Numbered from the stretch's first letter, positions 1 through 9,178 are shown. The stretch is DNA of 45,619 nt from Aeropyrum sp. (GCA_015523465.1 WAKF01000030.1:1-45619), one strand, 5' to 3'. A program made the numbers and translations. The notes: a model not told the origin generated them from the letters alone.

Positions 1-221
1 ACGCAACAGCGAATACCGTGAGAAGCGTGGCTGGAACGCCGTCACCCTACATTGGAGGCCTGATCTACGACGCAGTATCCCCTATAGCAACCTTCACGCT
101 CTCAGCTATGATACTGGCAGGGGCTGGAACCTATGCATGGCTAATGCTAGCTAAATATGAGAAGCCTCCAGAGAAGGGGACAAAATCGGAGATTAAAGAG
201 GTTATAGGTCCTACCCGCTAG
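1..221 (+). CDS. MFS-type transporter, C-terminal fragment (5' end outside window)
   Basis: The frame is open to the left edge, so this is the 3' end of a longer gene. The visible part reads through a loop with RSVAGTPSP and YIGGLIYD, then one hydrophobic membrane segment (roughly FTLSAMILAGAGTYAWLMLA) and a short charged cytoplasmic tail ending at TAG. A Pro/Gly-rich loop followed by GG-x-L/I-x-D and a last helix is typical of the end of major facilitator superfamily carriers. Substrate cannot be inferred. An apparent GTG at 18 is only an internal valine codon. The 270 bases that follow hold no convincing gene. Confidence 0.6.
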   Translation, partial: ATANTVRSVAGTPSPYIGGLIYDAVSPIATFTLSAMILAGAGTYAWLMLAKYEKPPEKGTKSEIKEVIGPTR

Positions 222-491
222 CGGCGAGTTACGTTTAAGTCGGTAGCCATTAGCTCCTAGTAGTGTTATCTAGCAGAAGGGGGTAATTATTAAGGTGTTC
301 TGTAGCCTAGTTTCATGGACCAACGAGTATGTCTTCGTTAGTGGCATGAGTTAGTGAAGCGAGGTCTTATCTCTCTTAACATGTTATAATGGTTATGCTC
401 TAGAGGCCCCATTATTGATCCTCCGTATTAGATACCTGTCCTTGGAAACTCTTAGAGGAGGATTGAGGCTCTTCTATAGGGGGCTTCTGTC

Positions 492-1502
492 TTGGTTAGA
501 GCGTTTAAGGTCGTGTCTATGAGTCCTCTTCCAGCCTCTTTTGTTGAAGCTCTTCTGGCTCCTTATAGGGATGAGGTTGGGGGCGATATTAGGGTTGTCT
601 CCGTTCATGGAAAGCCTCGCGAGGAGGTCTTGAGGGAGCTTGAGGATGCAGATGTTGTTATAGGCGATTACACCTTGAACTTTAGGATTGACGAGGAGAT
701 GTGCAAGGCTATGAAGAAAGTTAGGTTGATCCAGCAGCCCAGCACGGGTTACGACCATATTGATGTGGAGGCTTGCGCTCGCTACGGTGTTCCCGTGGCT
801 AATGCTGGCGGGGCTAATGCTGTTTCGGTTGCGGAGTATACTATAATGGCTGCTCTAGCCCTCTTAAAGAGGCTCTTACTAGCCCACGAAGAGACCCTTA
901 AGGGGGGTTGGCCTCAGTGGAAGCTTATGGACATGGGTACTTTCGACCTCTACGGCAAAACCTGGGGTATCGTGGGGCTTGGGAGGATTGGGAGGGAGGT
1001 TGCTAGGAGGCTCAAGGCTTTCGGGGTAAAGACTATCTACTATGATAAGGTTAGGCCTTCCAGGGAGGTTGAGGAAGACCTTGGGGTAGAGTATAGGACC
1101 TTGCCTAGGCTTCTTAGGGAGAGCGATATCATCTCGATACACGTACCTCTCACCGAGGAAACTAGGGGTATGATAGGCGAGGCCGAGCTCAGGTCTATGA
1201 AGCCTTCAGCGATCCTCATAAATCCCTCTAGGGGAGAGATCGTCGATGAAGAGGCCCTCGCGAGGGCTCTTCGAGAGAAGTGGATTGCGGGAGCGGCTGT
1301 TGACGTCTACAGCGTTGAACCTCCGCCCCCGGATCACCCGATATTGAAGGTGGCGAGGGAGGGAGCTAATGTTATAGTGACCCCCCACATAGCTGGAGCT
1401 AACACTGATGCTAGGACGAGGATCATAGAGTTCTCCATAAGGAACATAGTCAGGGCTTTGAAGGGTGAGAAGCCGGAGGCTGTTGTCAACATGCAGCTAT
1501 AG
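492..1502 (+). CDS. D-2-hydroxyacid dehydrogenase, NAD-dependent (glyoxylate/hydroxypyruvate reductase-like)
   Basis: A 336-residue D-isomer-specific 2-hydroxyacid dehydrogenase, expected to interconvert a 2-oxoacid and a D-2-hydroxyacid in the cytoplasm. The Rossmann motif GLGRIG lies at residues 162-167. The acidic residue closing the second strand (YYD, D185) favours NAD over NADP. The catalytic triad Arg247 (NPSRGE), Glu276 (YSVEP) and His299 (TPHIAG) is intact. The substrate-side motif QQPSTGYDHID (from residue 81) is also family-typical. The start is TTG at 492, about eight bases after a GGGGG run; an internal ATG at 519 is an alternative. Only 17 bases separate it from the following ThDP enzyme, so they are probably co-transcribed. 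The exact substrate is not determined. Confidence 0.88.
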   Translation: MVRAFKVVSMSPLPASFVEALLAPYRDEVGGDIRVVSVHGKPREEVLRELEDADVVIGDYTLNFRIDEEMCKAMKKVRLIQQPSTGYDHIDVEACARYGVPVANAGGANAVSVAEYTIMAALALLKRLLLAHEETLKGGWPQWKLMDMGTFDLYGKTWGIVGLGRIGREVARRLKAFGVKTIYYDKVRPSREVEEDLGVEYRTLPRLLRESDIISIHVPLTEETRGMIGEAELRSMKPSAILINPSRGEIVDEEALARALREKWIAGAAVDVYSVEPPPPDHPILKVAREGANVIVTPHIAGANTDARTRIIEFSIRNIVRALKGEKPEAVVNMQL

Positions 1503-1519
1503 GCGGGGTGCCTTAGAGC

Positions 1520-3199
1520 TTGGTAACTGTGGCTCAGATGATAGCTGAGGCTTTCCTGAAGGTTGGTGTTGAGAGAGTCTATGGTATAATAGGTACTAGC
1601 ATACTAGACTTAGTGGACGTTATGTATGACTATAAGGATAGGATAGATTTTGTCACTACAAGGCACGAACAAGTAGCTGTTTCGGCTGCTGACGCTGAAT
1701 TCAGAGTTAAAGGTAAGCTGGCAGCGGCAGCCGTACATGCAGGCCCCGGCTTCCTGAATACTGCGATATCGCTTGGAATAGCGCTCAGAGATAGAGTGCC
1801 GTTGATAATGGTTACAGGTGGTGTTAGGAGGAGACTCAAAGGCACCGAGGCGTGGCTTGAGGTAGATCAAGGATCAATAGCTAGGGCCCTAGCTAAATAT
1901 TATGGGAGGGTTGATGTGCCGAGTGACATTACCTCTGTGCTGGAAGAAGCTCTCAAGTCGGCCTTAACACCGCCATTTGGACCTGCAGTAGTTGAGGTCC
2001 CCGAGGACCTATGGGGCTCTGAGGCTGGGGACTTGAGCGCTCTAGAAGATCTTCCTCGAGGCCCTGCTAGCCTGGAAGGCCTAGGTAGTGAGGCTAGGAC
2101 TTTAGCATCCATGCTCCTCGAAGCGCGGAAACCCGTGATACTGGCGTGTGGAGAGCTAACACTACATCCGGGCTTCAAGCAGGAAGATCTGTTAGCCCTT
2201 GCAGAGGTTTCGGGAGCCTATATAGTAACCTCTGGTAACGGTAGGGGGGCATGCCCGGAGGATCATCCCAGGTGTCTGGGTAGGATAGGTTTCGGGGGTG
2301 GTAGCGTTGCTGCTGATAAGGCCTTCGAATCCAGCGACTTCGTCCTAGTACTTGGAGGGGAGCTGGATGACATAACAACCTACGCCTATACAATGCTCCC
2401 GCAAGGAGAAGCTATAGTAGTTAGCGTGGACCCGGCTGTTAAGAAGAGACCTAGGCTCTACGAGGTATACGAGGCTCAACCCCACAAGGCTTTGAAGGAG
2501 ATCCTAGACGAGTTTAGAAAGATTTCCGGGGGTACGGTTAGGAAGGATGAATGGGATAGGGAGGTAGCAGGCTATGTTAACATGTGGAATAGCATGTTAG
2601 AGTCAGCGGCCTCCAAAGAGTCGGAAAGGGCTAATCCAAATAGGTTCTTCAAGATGTTAGACTCCTTCATGCCCCGTGAGAGAATAGTGAGCGGGGGGCA
2701 AGGAACTCATATATTATACGCTTACGACTATATAAGAGTTTACAAGCCGGGTTCCTGGCTTGCAGCTACAAACCTAGGTGCAATGGGCTACGCCCTGCCA
2801 GCCGTTATAGGAGCTGCCAAGGCTTCACCATACTCCTACATAATTACAGTTATAGGCGATGGAGACCTTATGATGACTGCTCAAGATCTAGAGACTATAG
2901 TCAGGGAAAGGCTAGACGTCAAGATACTTCTGGTAAACGATGACTCATACAGGGTTCTATATCTTAGGCAGGTCCTGCAGAAGAGGGGTAGGATCTATGA
3001 GACCCTCCTAGGAAACCCTGATTTCAGGATGCTTGCAGAGTCCTTCGGGTTTAAGTATGTGAGGGTTGAAAGGAAGGACGACGAGAAGAAAGGATTAGAA
3101 GCATTGGCGAGTAAGGGGCCCATATTAGTGGAGTTAAAGGTTGATAGAGACGATGTACCTCCACTCAATCTTGAATACACTCTTAGAATGTCTATGTGA
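1520..3199 (+). CDS. Thiamine diphosphate-dependent enzyme, acetolactate synthase-like family
   Basis: A 559-residue ThDP enzyme with the usual PYR, central and PP domains. The cofactor-activating glutamate is present (RHEQ, E50). The metal/diphosphate motif GDG starts near residue 446 and is closed by LLVNDDSY about 25 residues later. The family covers acetolactate synthase, 2-oxoacid decarboxylases, oxalyl-CoA decarboxylase and related lyases. The retained E50 argues against glyoxylate carboligase, which lacks it. There is no adjacent small regulatory subunit (ilvN) and no other ilv gene, so a branched-chain biosynthetic role is not supported. The TTG start at 1520 follows GGCGGGGTG at 1502-1510. 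The 3' end overlaps the converging L14e gene by eight bases. The reaction may involve the substrate of the preceding dehydrogenase; that is inference. Confidence 0.8.
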   Translation: MVTVAQMIAEAFLKVGVERVYGIIGTSILDLVDVMYDYKDRIDFVTTRHEQVAVSAADAEFRVKGKLAAAAVHAGPGFLNTAISLGIALRDRVPLIMVTGGVRRRLKGTEAWLEVDQGSIARALAKYYGRVDVPSDITSVLEEALKSALTPPFGPAVVEVPEDLWGSEAGDLSALEDLPRGPASLEGLGSEARTLASMLLEARKPVILACGELTLHPGFKQEDLLALAEVSGAYIVTSGNGRGACPEDHPRCLGRIGFGGGSVAADKAFESSDFVLVLGGELDDITTYAYTMLPQGEAIVVSVDPAVKKRPRLYEVYEAQPHKALKEILDEFRKISGGTVRKDEWDREVAGYVNMWNSMLESAASKESERANPNRFFKMLDSFMPRERIVSGGQGTHILYAYDYIRVYKPGSWLAATNLGAMGYALPAVIGAAKASPYSYIITVIGDGDLMMTAQDLETIVRERLDVKILLVNDDSYRVLYLRQVLQKRGRIYETLLGNPDFRMLAESFGFKYVRVERKDDEKKGLEALASKGPILVELKVDRDDVPPLNLEYTLRMSM

Positions 3200-3497
3200 C
3201 GAGAGTATAAGGTGTGATCTTGGGTATCCTAACTTTTTCTCTCATAAAGTCCACTAGCCCAGCCTCCTCGAGCGCCTTTACGACTTCCTCGTCGCTAGCC
3301 CCCTTAGCTATTTCGATCTTCTTGTCTAGGACCTCTATATGGTCTATGTTAACCCTTCTTCTTCTAACCCCGGTGAGCTGTTTGGGACCAGTTATGAGTA
3401 CGAAGTTCTCGTCTATAATGTCGACGATGACACACTTTCTCCCAGCCTCTCTACCTCGAGTCTTCACGCAGATCCTACCTACCTCTATAACCTTCAA
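3192..3497 (-). CDS. rpl14e: 50S ribosomal protein L14e
   Basis: A KOW/SH3-like large-subunit ribosomal protein found in archaea and eukaryotes. The N-terminal core ([20 protein letters not shown], then [15 protein letters not shown]) is highly characteristic, followed by the basic [10 protein letters not shown] segment and a helical tail. A GTG at 3509 would add four residues. The TTG at 3497 is preferred because GGGGGTGG (3513-3506) lies eight bases upstream of it and because the protein then starts directly at the conserved KVIEVGR. It is transcribed alone on the minus strand, tail to tail with the ThDP gene and head to head with the beta-CASP nuclease gene. Confidence 0.93.
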   Translation of the reverse strand: MKVIEVGRICVKTRGREAGRKCVIVDIIDENFVLITGPKQLTGVRRRRVNIDHIEVLDKKIEIAKGASDEEVVKALEEAGLVDFMREKVRIPKITPYTLVT

Positions 3498-3618
3498 CCC
3501 TATATCCACCCCCGCAGGACTCTACCCCTATTTGCACCTTTTAATGTTTCCGTGTATGGCTCCATAGCAGCTTATCAACCCTGGAGTCCGTAGATTGGGC
3601 TTGAGGGGATTGAAAGGA

Positions 3619-4881
3619 TTGGCTAGGATTAAAGTGTTGGGTAGCGGCAAGGAGGTTGGTAGGGCTGCAATACTAGTTGAGCATGGAGGTAGAGGTCTCC
3701 TTCTAGACTATGGAGTTAACTTTGACGAAAACGATAGGCCAATATTCCCGGGCGATGTGAGGCCCAGGGATCTTGACGGAGTTGTTTTGACTCATAGTCA
3801 CTTAGACCATGTTGGGGCAGCTCCCTACCTCTATTCTAGTATAACACCGAAGCTTTACGCAACTAAGGTCACGCTAGAGGTTACGAGGCTCCTACTCTTA
3901 GACATGATCAAGCTAAACGGTAACTATTTACCCTACGACGAGAAGAGTGTTGACGATATGTTAGCTACGGCTGAGGAAACCGAGTATAACGTGGAGGTTG
4001 AGGCTGGCAGTTTTACCTTCAAACTGCTCTACTCAGGACATATACCTGGTAGTGCTAGTGTATTAGTCGAGGTTAACGGCCGCAGAATCTTATATACTAG
4101 CGATGTGAACGTCATAGATACTAAGCTGGTGGCGCCAGCAAAACTCAATGGCGTAAAGGCCGACGTAGTGATAGTTGAGTCAACTTACGGTGCCACTAAC
4201 CACCCTCCTCGGAGGGAAGTGGAGGAACGGTTCTATAAGAGCGTTAGAGAGGTCGTTGAGTCCGGAGGTACCGTGTTGGTGCCAGCGTTTAGCGTAGCCC
4301 GAGGGCAAGAAATAGCTTCTATACTGGCTGAGAGAGATTTTGAGTATCCCGTCTGGATTGACGGCATGATCAGGCAGGTAGCCGAGGTGTATGCATCCCA
4401 CATAAGCTATCTCAACATGCCAGGGCTGCTACTAAAAGCTCTGAGTAATTTCAACGTTGTCAGGGGATGGCAGGATAGGAAGAAGGCTTTGAAGAGGCCG
4501 GGAGTTATAATAGCTAGCGCCGGCATGCTCAAGGGAGGTCCTAGCCTTTATTACTTGAGGAAGATGGCTGCCGATAAACGAAATGCAGTATTTATGGTAA
4601 GCTATCAAGCTGCAGGGACCCCGGGCAGGATGATATTAGAGGAGGGTGTCTTTGGCGAGGAAAGGCTCCCTGTAGTTGCTAGGGTCGAATGGTTCGACTT
4701 CTCAAGCCACATAGACCAAAGAGGCATACTAAAATTGTTAAGGGGGATTAATGGGATAGAGAAAGTGGTACTAGTTCACGGAAACCCTGATACCCAGAAG
4801 GTCCTAGCCGAGAAGATAAGGGAAGACCTTGGTATAGAGGAGGTAGAGATACCGGCTAACGGGGATACTATAGAAGTGTAG
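3619..4881 (+). CDS. Beta-CASP metallo-beta-lactamase-fold ribonuclease (archaeal CPSF2-like, no KH domain)
   Basis: A zinc-dependent RNA nuclease of the archaeal mRNA 3'-end processing/5'-exonuclease group. The signature THSHLDH lies about 58-64 residues from the chosen start. SGHIPGS and TSD carry further metal ligands, the beta-CASP region has ASAGM and GT-rich motifs, and the C-terminal FSSHIDQRG and LVHGN supply the last histidines. At about 420 residues it matches aCPSF2 rather than the longer KH-containing aCPSF1. Several TTG codons lie in frame (3595, 3601, 3610, 3619). The one at 3619 begins ARIKVLGSGKEVGR, the usual family start, and follows GAGGGG at 3603-3608; 3595 remains possible. 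It lies between ribosomal protein genes L14e and L38e, fitting a housekeeping RNA role. Confidence 0.87.
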   Translation: MARIKVLGSGKEVGRAAILVEHGGRGLLLDYGVNFDENDRPIFPGDVRPRDLDGVVLTHSHLDHVGAAPYLYSSITPKLYATKVTLEVTRLLLLDMIKLNGNYLPYDEKSVDDMLATAEETEYNVEVEAGSFTFKLLYSGHIPGSASVLVEVNGRRILYTSDVNVIDTKLVAPAKLNGVKADVVIVESTYGATNHPPRREVEERFYKSVREVVESGGTVLVPAFSVARGQEIASILAERDFEYPVWIDGMIRQVAEVYASHISYLNMPGLLLKALSNFNVVRGWQDRKKALKRPGVIIASAGMLKGGPSLYYLRKMAADKRNAVFMVSYQAAGTPGRMILEEGVFGEERLPVVARVEWFDFSSHIDQRGILKLLRGINGIEKVVLVHGNPDTQKVLAEKIREDLGIEEVEIPANGDTIEV

Positions 4882-4892
4882 GAAGCGCTTCC

Positions 4893-5123
4893 CTACCCTT
4901 TCACTTCCTTAACTTCACCCTTATCGACGTCAACTATCTTACTACACTTAACCTTAGAGAGGACCTCTTCCAGCTTGGACTCTTCGGTTTTATATGTGTA
5001 TAGGTAGCGTTTGGTCCTCGCCTTAATCTTAACAACTCCGCCTCTCGCCCTCTTAATTCTACACTCAATAGCCCTCTCAGCAACCCTTACAAAGTCTTCG
5101 AGGCTCTTTAACTCCACAGGCAT
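4893..5123 (-). CDS. rpl38e: 50S ribosomal protein L38e
   Basis: A small (76-residue) basic ribosomal protein. The pattern of an N-terminal acidic helix (SLEDFVRVAERA), a basic strand pair (CRIKRARGGVVKIKARTKRYLYTY) and a C-terminal acidic helix/strand fits the crenarchaeal L38e family, which is absent from many other archaea. The ATG at 5123 has a strong AGGAGGGG ribosome binding site about nine bases upstream. It ends 11 bases from the converging beta-CASP nuclease gene. A 42-codon gene (5173-5301) lies just upstream on the same strand and may share a transcript, although the AT-rich stretch ATCCTTAAA at about 5162-5170 could be a separate promoter. Confidence 0.88.
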   Translation of the reverse strand: MPVELKSLEDFVRVAERAIECRIKRARGGVVKIKARTKRYLYTYKTEESKLEEVLSKVKCSKIVDVDKGEVKEVKG

Positions 5124-5172
5124 TCCTTTCAGCCCCTCCTAACAACCCTATTGCCAGAGGGTTTAAGGATTT

Positions 5173-5301
5173 TCAGCACGTAACCCTGTAAACTTCCTCT
5201 TCGTCTTCATTCTCAACGATGCCGCAGGGATGGTCATGAAGGTTATCAAGGCTATCCTTAAGCCTTAAACTGCGACTCTTACCTTCTTCACGGCATCTCA
5301 T
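5173..5301 (-). CDS. Uncharacterised 42-residue protein with three cysteines
   Basis: Reading the minus strand from ATG at 5301 gives a 42-codon frame ending TGA at 5175-5173. The sequence has a basic N-terminal third (MRCREEGKSRSLRLK), a middle DNLHDHPCG and an acidic tail (VENEDEEEVYRVTC). Cysteines fall at positions 3, 26 and 42, the last residue. The start is supported by GGGAGGTGG placed four bases before the ATG; another in-frame ATG at 5316 overlaps that site and is unlikely. TATA-like CTTATACC lies just upstream (5322-5329). The charge pattern, strong ribosome binding site and position 49 bases before L38e suggest a real gene. I do not recognise the family; metal binding or redox use of the cysteines is speculation. 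Confidence 0.6.
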   Translation of the reverse strand: MRCREEGKSRSLRLKDSLDNLHDHPCGIVENEDEEEVYRVTC

Positions 5302-5383
5302 AAGCCCACCTCCCATGCCAGGTATAAGGTTAGCGTAAAATGTCTATTATCCCTTTAGATTAGAGTAGTGGAGGCGCCGCGCG

Positions 5384-8300
5384 TTGAGGATTATTTGGAG
5401 CCTGATAGTACTTCTTATTATAGCTGCTACGTCTATTCAGCCTGTTAACAGTTATGCAGAGGCTTTTACCGTGAAGGCGGAGACTCCTTCAATAGCACCT
5501 GGGAGGTTCATAGCAGTTTATATAGGGGATGACTCGAATCGCCGCGAGCCTGAAATTGCGAGCAGGATAGTGGATGCTGAGAACCTAGTCGAAGTCCTAG
5601 GAGGAAGGGTTGTTAAGAGGTTCTTCTTGATAAATGGATTCGCCTTCGAAGGCGATTATAAGGCTATGAAAGCGTTGGAAGCGTTAGGATTCAAGGTTTA
5701 TCCTGATAGAGTCTTCACCCTCCAGGTTACACCATTTACTTGGGACTCTAAACCTAGGCTGGGCGAGAATGTGGAGCTGAGGACCTCGGTACCGACTATA
5801 GGGGCTAATATTCTTCACTCTCAAGGAATTACTGGTGAGGGCGTGATAGTAGCCGTCGTAGATACGGGGATCCAGAACGATCATCCCCAGTTAAGGAGAG
5901 CTGACGGAACTAGCGTGGTGATCGCCGAGTACGACGCCACAGGTACTGGAGTCACAGACTATTGTGGCAAAGGAAGCGACCTAGTCTACTTTGGAGGATT
6001 TCATGGTACCGCTGTAGCAGGGGTAATAGCTAGCCAGTCTCAAAATCTAAGGGGCGTGGCGCCCGACGCCTCAATATACGATGTTATAGTATTCTCTCCC
6101 TCCCTAGGCTGCTCTGGAGCCCTAGAGTCCGACATAATATCGGGTATTGAATGGGCCGTACTAGGACCTGACGGAATTCCTGGCACGGGTGACGAGGCTG
6201 ACGTGATAAATCTTAGCCTGGGGGCTCTGGCTGCTCCCTGGGCTCTGGAGAAGTGGTATGAGGGAGTCGAGGCTCCCCCAATATTGTTGGCTCTGAGAAA
6301 GGCGGTCGAAAATGGTATTATTGTAACGATATCAGCAGGCAACTTTGGCGGGGGATGGGGGCTACATAACATTAACTATCTGTGTGCTGTCGAGGGAGTG
6401 CTTTGCGTCGGAGCTTCTGACGACAATGACACTCAATATCCCATCGATGATGTAGTTGCTCTCTTCAGCTCTAGAGGCCCCCTAGGCCTCTCAAAGCCTT
6501 CCCCCCACATCGTAGCCCCTGGAGTGAACGTTGAAACGTTAATACCTACAGAGACAGGATTTACCTCATATCCCTTAAGCGGTACAAGCTTCTCGGCACC
6601 CCACGTAGCTGGAGCAGCAGCACTGCTACTCTCCCTAGGAATGGAGCCGGATACCGTGAGGCTTCTCCTAGCCGAAGCGACAACGCCCATAAAGGGAGGA
6701 TTGATTGAGGGTGTAAGCGTCGTCGAGCAGGGCTCAGGGCTACTTAGGGTTGACTATGCGGCGGGAAGCTTCATCGTGGCTTGGGGGCCTGGAGGTCGTC
6801 CTTACGTTGAGGCCTATGTGGGAGCAGGAAGTAGGGCTTCGGTGCCTCTCTCCGTAAGAAACTTGAGTAACATAGGTCTTACTATAGAAGCGTCTATAAG
6901 AGACGGTGTGAAAAGCGTCTACCTAGATAGCTACTCTACTCCCCCTGTAGTCACGCTCACACCCTCCATTGTAAGTCTATTAGACGCTGGAGCTACGGCA
7001 CAGATTAACGTTGAGATAGACGCCTCTAACGCAGATCCTGGAGTCTATGAGGGAGTTATAGAGCTTAGGGCGTCATCGACGACGCTTAGAGTACCGCTCA
7101 TGATTGTGGTGGCAGGGGTAGTTGACGCTTCCCTCGGCCTAGTAAGGGCGAGCCTCGAACTTCAACCGCCAACAGGGTGGCCTGGCTGGAGCGGCGGTGC
7201 ATTCCGGGTAATTGGAGTACCAAATCCCTTGACAGCAGGGCTTATAGCGAGTTCTGAGGCTCCCATCTATACAACCATTCTCTCGCCGGCGGGCGACGCC
7301 TACCAGGGCTACATGTTTTTAATGTCATCAGACGGCTTCTACAAAGTCTTCCTTACACCAATAGCCAGCGAATTAGCTTTAGATACGGGAGGTAGTGTTA
7401 ATCTAGAGATTTCAGGGCCATTGACAGTAGATCTAACAGAAGTCCTAGCTAGGATCGATAGTCTTGAGGCAGACCTTAATGCCGTCAAAGCTAGAATTTC
7501 CAATCTAGAGGACGAGCTAGTCCTACTTAACGCAGACTTATCCGAGCTAGGATCTAAGCTCGCATCGTTAGAATCTAGTGTTGAAGAGCTAGACGGTAGA
7601 GTTTCAGCGCTCGAAGGCACTATAGCAAGTCTTGAAGCCGGACTGGAAAACGCTTTGGAAGCGATAAATGTCCTACAAGTTGACGTCGAAGAAATTAAAG
7701 AGGACCTAGTCTCACTAAATTCTAAGCTAGGAGACCTTGAAAATTCTATAACGACTCTCGAGACTAGAGTTTCAGAGCTTAAGGCAAGACTAGACGCTGC
7801 AGAGACTAGGCTATCGCTTTTAGAAGATAGGGTCACAGGATTGGAGGAGGCTACAAGCGCTTTGGAAGCTCAAGTAGGATCCTTGAAAAACGACCTATCG
7901 GTCCTATCAGAGGACTTAGAGAACCTGAAAGCTACTCTAGACGATGCTCTTAACGCGATAAACGATCTACGCAGTGAACTAGAAACCGCTAGGTCCGAGA
8001 TTGAATCACTACAAGCTAGCTTAGACGCGACATCAAGGGAACTAAAAAACGAAATAAACATTATCAAGACTAATGTCAACGCTTTGGAAGCTGTGGTAAA
8101 CGAACTATTGGTAAGAGTATCAAGTCTCGAGTCTAAGGCTCTAACGCTTGAGGATCTAGATCCGATATTGGACTCTGTATCATCGCTTGAAGAGGGGCTA
8201 AGCAGACTTGAAGTTAGACTGAGCAATATAATGAATACTGTGTCAATGGTCACAGAGAGAATAGAAACGTTTGAGAAGGCCGTGAAGGTGCTTGAAGAAC

Positions 8301-8557
8301 GCACGTCAACTTCAGAGAGTTCTATCGTAGGACTTGAAGAGAGGGTCAATGTAATAGAGTCAAAGCTAAGTGACTTGGAAAAGAAAGTGTCTAGCGTTGA
8401 AAGGGAAGTTGACATCCTAAGGGATAAAGAGGCTATGAGAGGGGGATTGAATGCTGAGAAGATAGCAGCAGGCGTAGCTCTATCAGCTTCAATGGCAGCC
8501 TTGATAGCATCTATTGCGGCTTTAGTGCTTGCTAGGAGAGGCTTTTCATCAGCGTAA
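5384..8557 (+). CDS. Secreted subtilisin-like (S8) protease on a long coiled-coil stalk with C-terminal membrane anchor
   Basis: A 1057-residue surface protease. Order of parts: signal peptide (about 1-25); propeptide-like region (about 35-125); S8 catalytic domain with Asp160 (VVDTG), His207 (GFHGTA), oxyanion Asn320 (SAGN) and Ser402 (SGTSFSAPH); beta-rich domains (about 430-680); roughly 330 residues of unbroken heptad pattern rich in Leu, Ser and Glu (about 685-1015); then one membrane helix (about 1028-1050) and the tail RRGFSSA. The stalk could be near 50 nm if fully extended, by the usual rise per residue. The arrangement recalls the S-layer-associated STABLE protease/tetrabrachion assembly of Staphylothermus, but as one polypeptide. 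TTG start at 5384 follows GTGGAGGCG. The next gene begins within about 40 bases. Confidence 0.9.
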   Translation: MRIIWSLIVLLIIAATSIQPVNSYAEAFTVKAETPSIAPGRFIAVYIGDDSNRREPEIASRIVDAENLVEVLGGRVVKRFFLINGFAFEGDYKAMKALEALGFKVYPDRVFTLQVTPFTWDSKPRLGENVELRTSVPTIGANILHSQGITGEGVIVAVVDTGIQNDHPQLRRADGTSVVIAEYDATGTGVTDYCGKGSDLVYFGGFHGTAVAGVIASQSQNLRGVAPDASIYDVIVFSPSLGCSGALESDIISGIEWAVLGPDGIPGTGDEADVINLSLGALAAPWALEKWYEGVEAPPILLALRKAVENGIIVTISAGNFGGGWGLHNINYLCAVEGVLCVGASDDNDTQYPIDDVVALFSSRGPLGLSKPSPHIVAPGVNVETLIPTETGFTSYPLSGTSFSAPHVAGAAALLLSLGMEPDTVRLLLAEATTPIKGGLIEGVSVVEQGSGLLRVDYAAGSFIVAWGPGGRPYVEAYVGAGSRASVPLSVRNLSNIGLTIEASIRDGVKSVYLDSYSTPPVVTLTPSIVSLLDAGATAQINVEIDASNADPGVYEGVIELRASSTTLRVPLMIVVAGVVDASLGLVRASLELQPPTGWPGWSGGAFRVIGVPNPLTAGLIASSEAPIYTTILSPAGDAYQGYMFLMSSDGFYKVFLTPIASELALDTGGSVNLEISGPLTVDLTEVLARIDSLEADLNAVKARISNLEDELVLLNADLSELGSKLASLESSVEELDGRVSALEGTIASLEAGLENALEAINVLQVDVEEIKEDLVSLNSKLGDLENSITTLETRVSELKARLDAAETRLSLLEDRVTGLEEATSALEAQVGSLKNDLSVLSEDLENLKATLDDALNAINDLRSELETARSEIESLQASLDATSRELKNEINIIKTNVNALEAVVNELLVRVSSLESKALTLEDLDPILDSVSSLEEGLSRLEVRLSNIMNTVSMVTERIETFEKAVKVLEERTSTSESSIVGLEERVNVIESKLSDLEKKVSSVEREVDILRDKEAMRGGLNAEKIAAGVALSASMAALIASIAALVLARRGFSSA

Positions 8558-8599
8558 TCTTTGAAGGGTTATGAGTCTAGAGTATCGCTAGGGGTGGGG

Positions 8600-9178
8600 T
8601 TGAGAAAACTGATCATAGCAGTCACGGGCTTACCTGGCAGTGGTAAAAGTGTTGTAGCTGAAGCGATTGCTAGCGAACTGGGAGCACCCATCTACGTCAT
8701 GGGCGATTTAGTGAGGAAGGAGGTCCTAAGGAGGGGGCTAGAGCTGAGTTACGAGAATATTGAGAGAGTGGCTAGCGAGCTTAGAAGGGAAATGGGGGAG
8801 GCTGCTGTAGCTGAGCTGCTCTCCAAGGAGTTAGAGGGCGTTGACGGGCCTGTCGTGGTAGACGGCCTTAGGAGCCTGAAGGAGGCTGAGCTGCTTAGGT
8901 CTAGAGGATGGAATGTTGTTGTTGTCGCGGTATTCTCTCCAAGGAGGCTTAGAGCAGAGAGGCTCCAGAGTAGAGGTAGAGTGGGAGAGTCTGGCGATGT
9001 GATAAGGCTAATCGAGGTTAGGGATAAGGCTAACATAGCGTTTGGAGTGGCAGAAGCTATGGCTCTGGCGGATTACATGATAGTTAACACCTCCACGCTA
9101 GAAGACTTGGAGACGGAAGCAAGGAAGACGGCCCGGGTGATTTATTGTGAGTGGAGTAAAAGTGACAGTAGAAGTTGA
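8600..9178 (+). CDS. UPF0200 family P-loop nucleotide kinase-like protein
   Basis: A small P-loop NTPase of the archaeal UPF0200 group, resembling adenylate and dephospho-CoA kinases. It starts with strand-loop VTGLPGSGKSVVAEAIA (Walker A). MGDLVRKEV follows as in nucleoside-kinase folds, then VVVDGLRS as a Walker B-like strand and the lid-type segment RAERLQSRGR. The C-terminal strand DYMIVNTSTLEDLE is typical of the dephospho-CoA-kinase-like group. The phosphate acceptor is unknown. The start is unclear: TTG at 8561 gives 13 more residues but has no ribosome binding site, whereas TTG at 8600 follows GGGGTG and puts the first strand at the N-terminus. The 3' end overlaps the next gene by 32 bases, implying coupled translation. 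Confidence 0.75.
   Translation: MRKLIIAVTGLPGSGKSVVAEAIASELGAPIYVMGDLVRKEVLRRGLELSYENIERVASELRREMGEAAVAELLSKELEGVDGPVVVDGLRSLKEAELLRSRGWNVVVVAVFSPRRLRAERLQSRGRVGESGDVIRLIEVRDKANIAFGVAEAMALADYMIVNTSTLEDLETEARKTARVIYCEWSKSDSRS

Noticed and set aside
222-491. Search for a tRNA, small RNA or small gene in the first intergenic gap
   Set aside because: No GTTCRA loop or cloverleaf arms were seen. The only frame after a GGGGGT site is about 19 codons long. A TTATAAT at about 384-390 may be the promoter of the dehydrogenase gene, with weak support.
7339-8415. Two long minus-strand open frames, extremely rich in serine
   Set aside because: They are the antisense of the Leu/Glu/Ser-rich coiled coil of the protease gene; the repeated codon pattern keeps the opposite strand free of stops. 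No ribosome binding sites.
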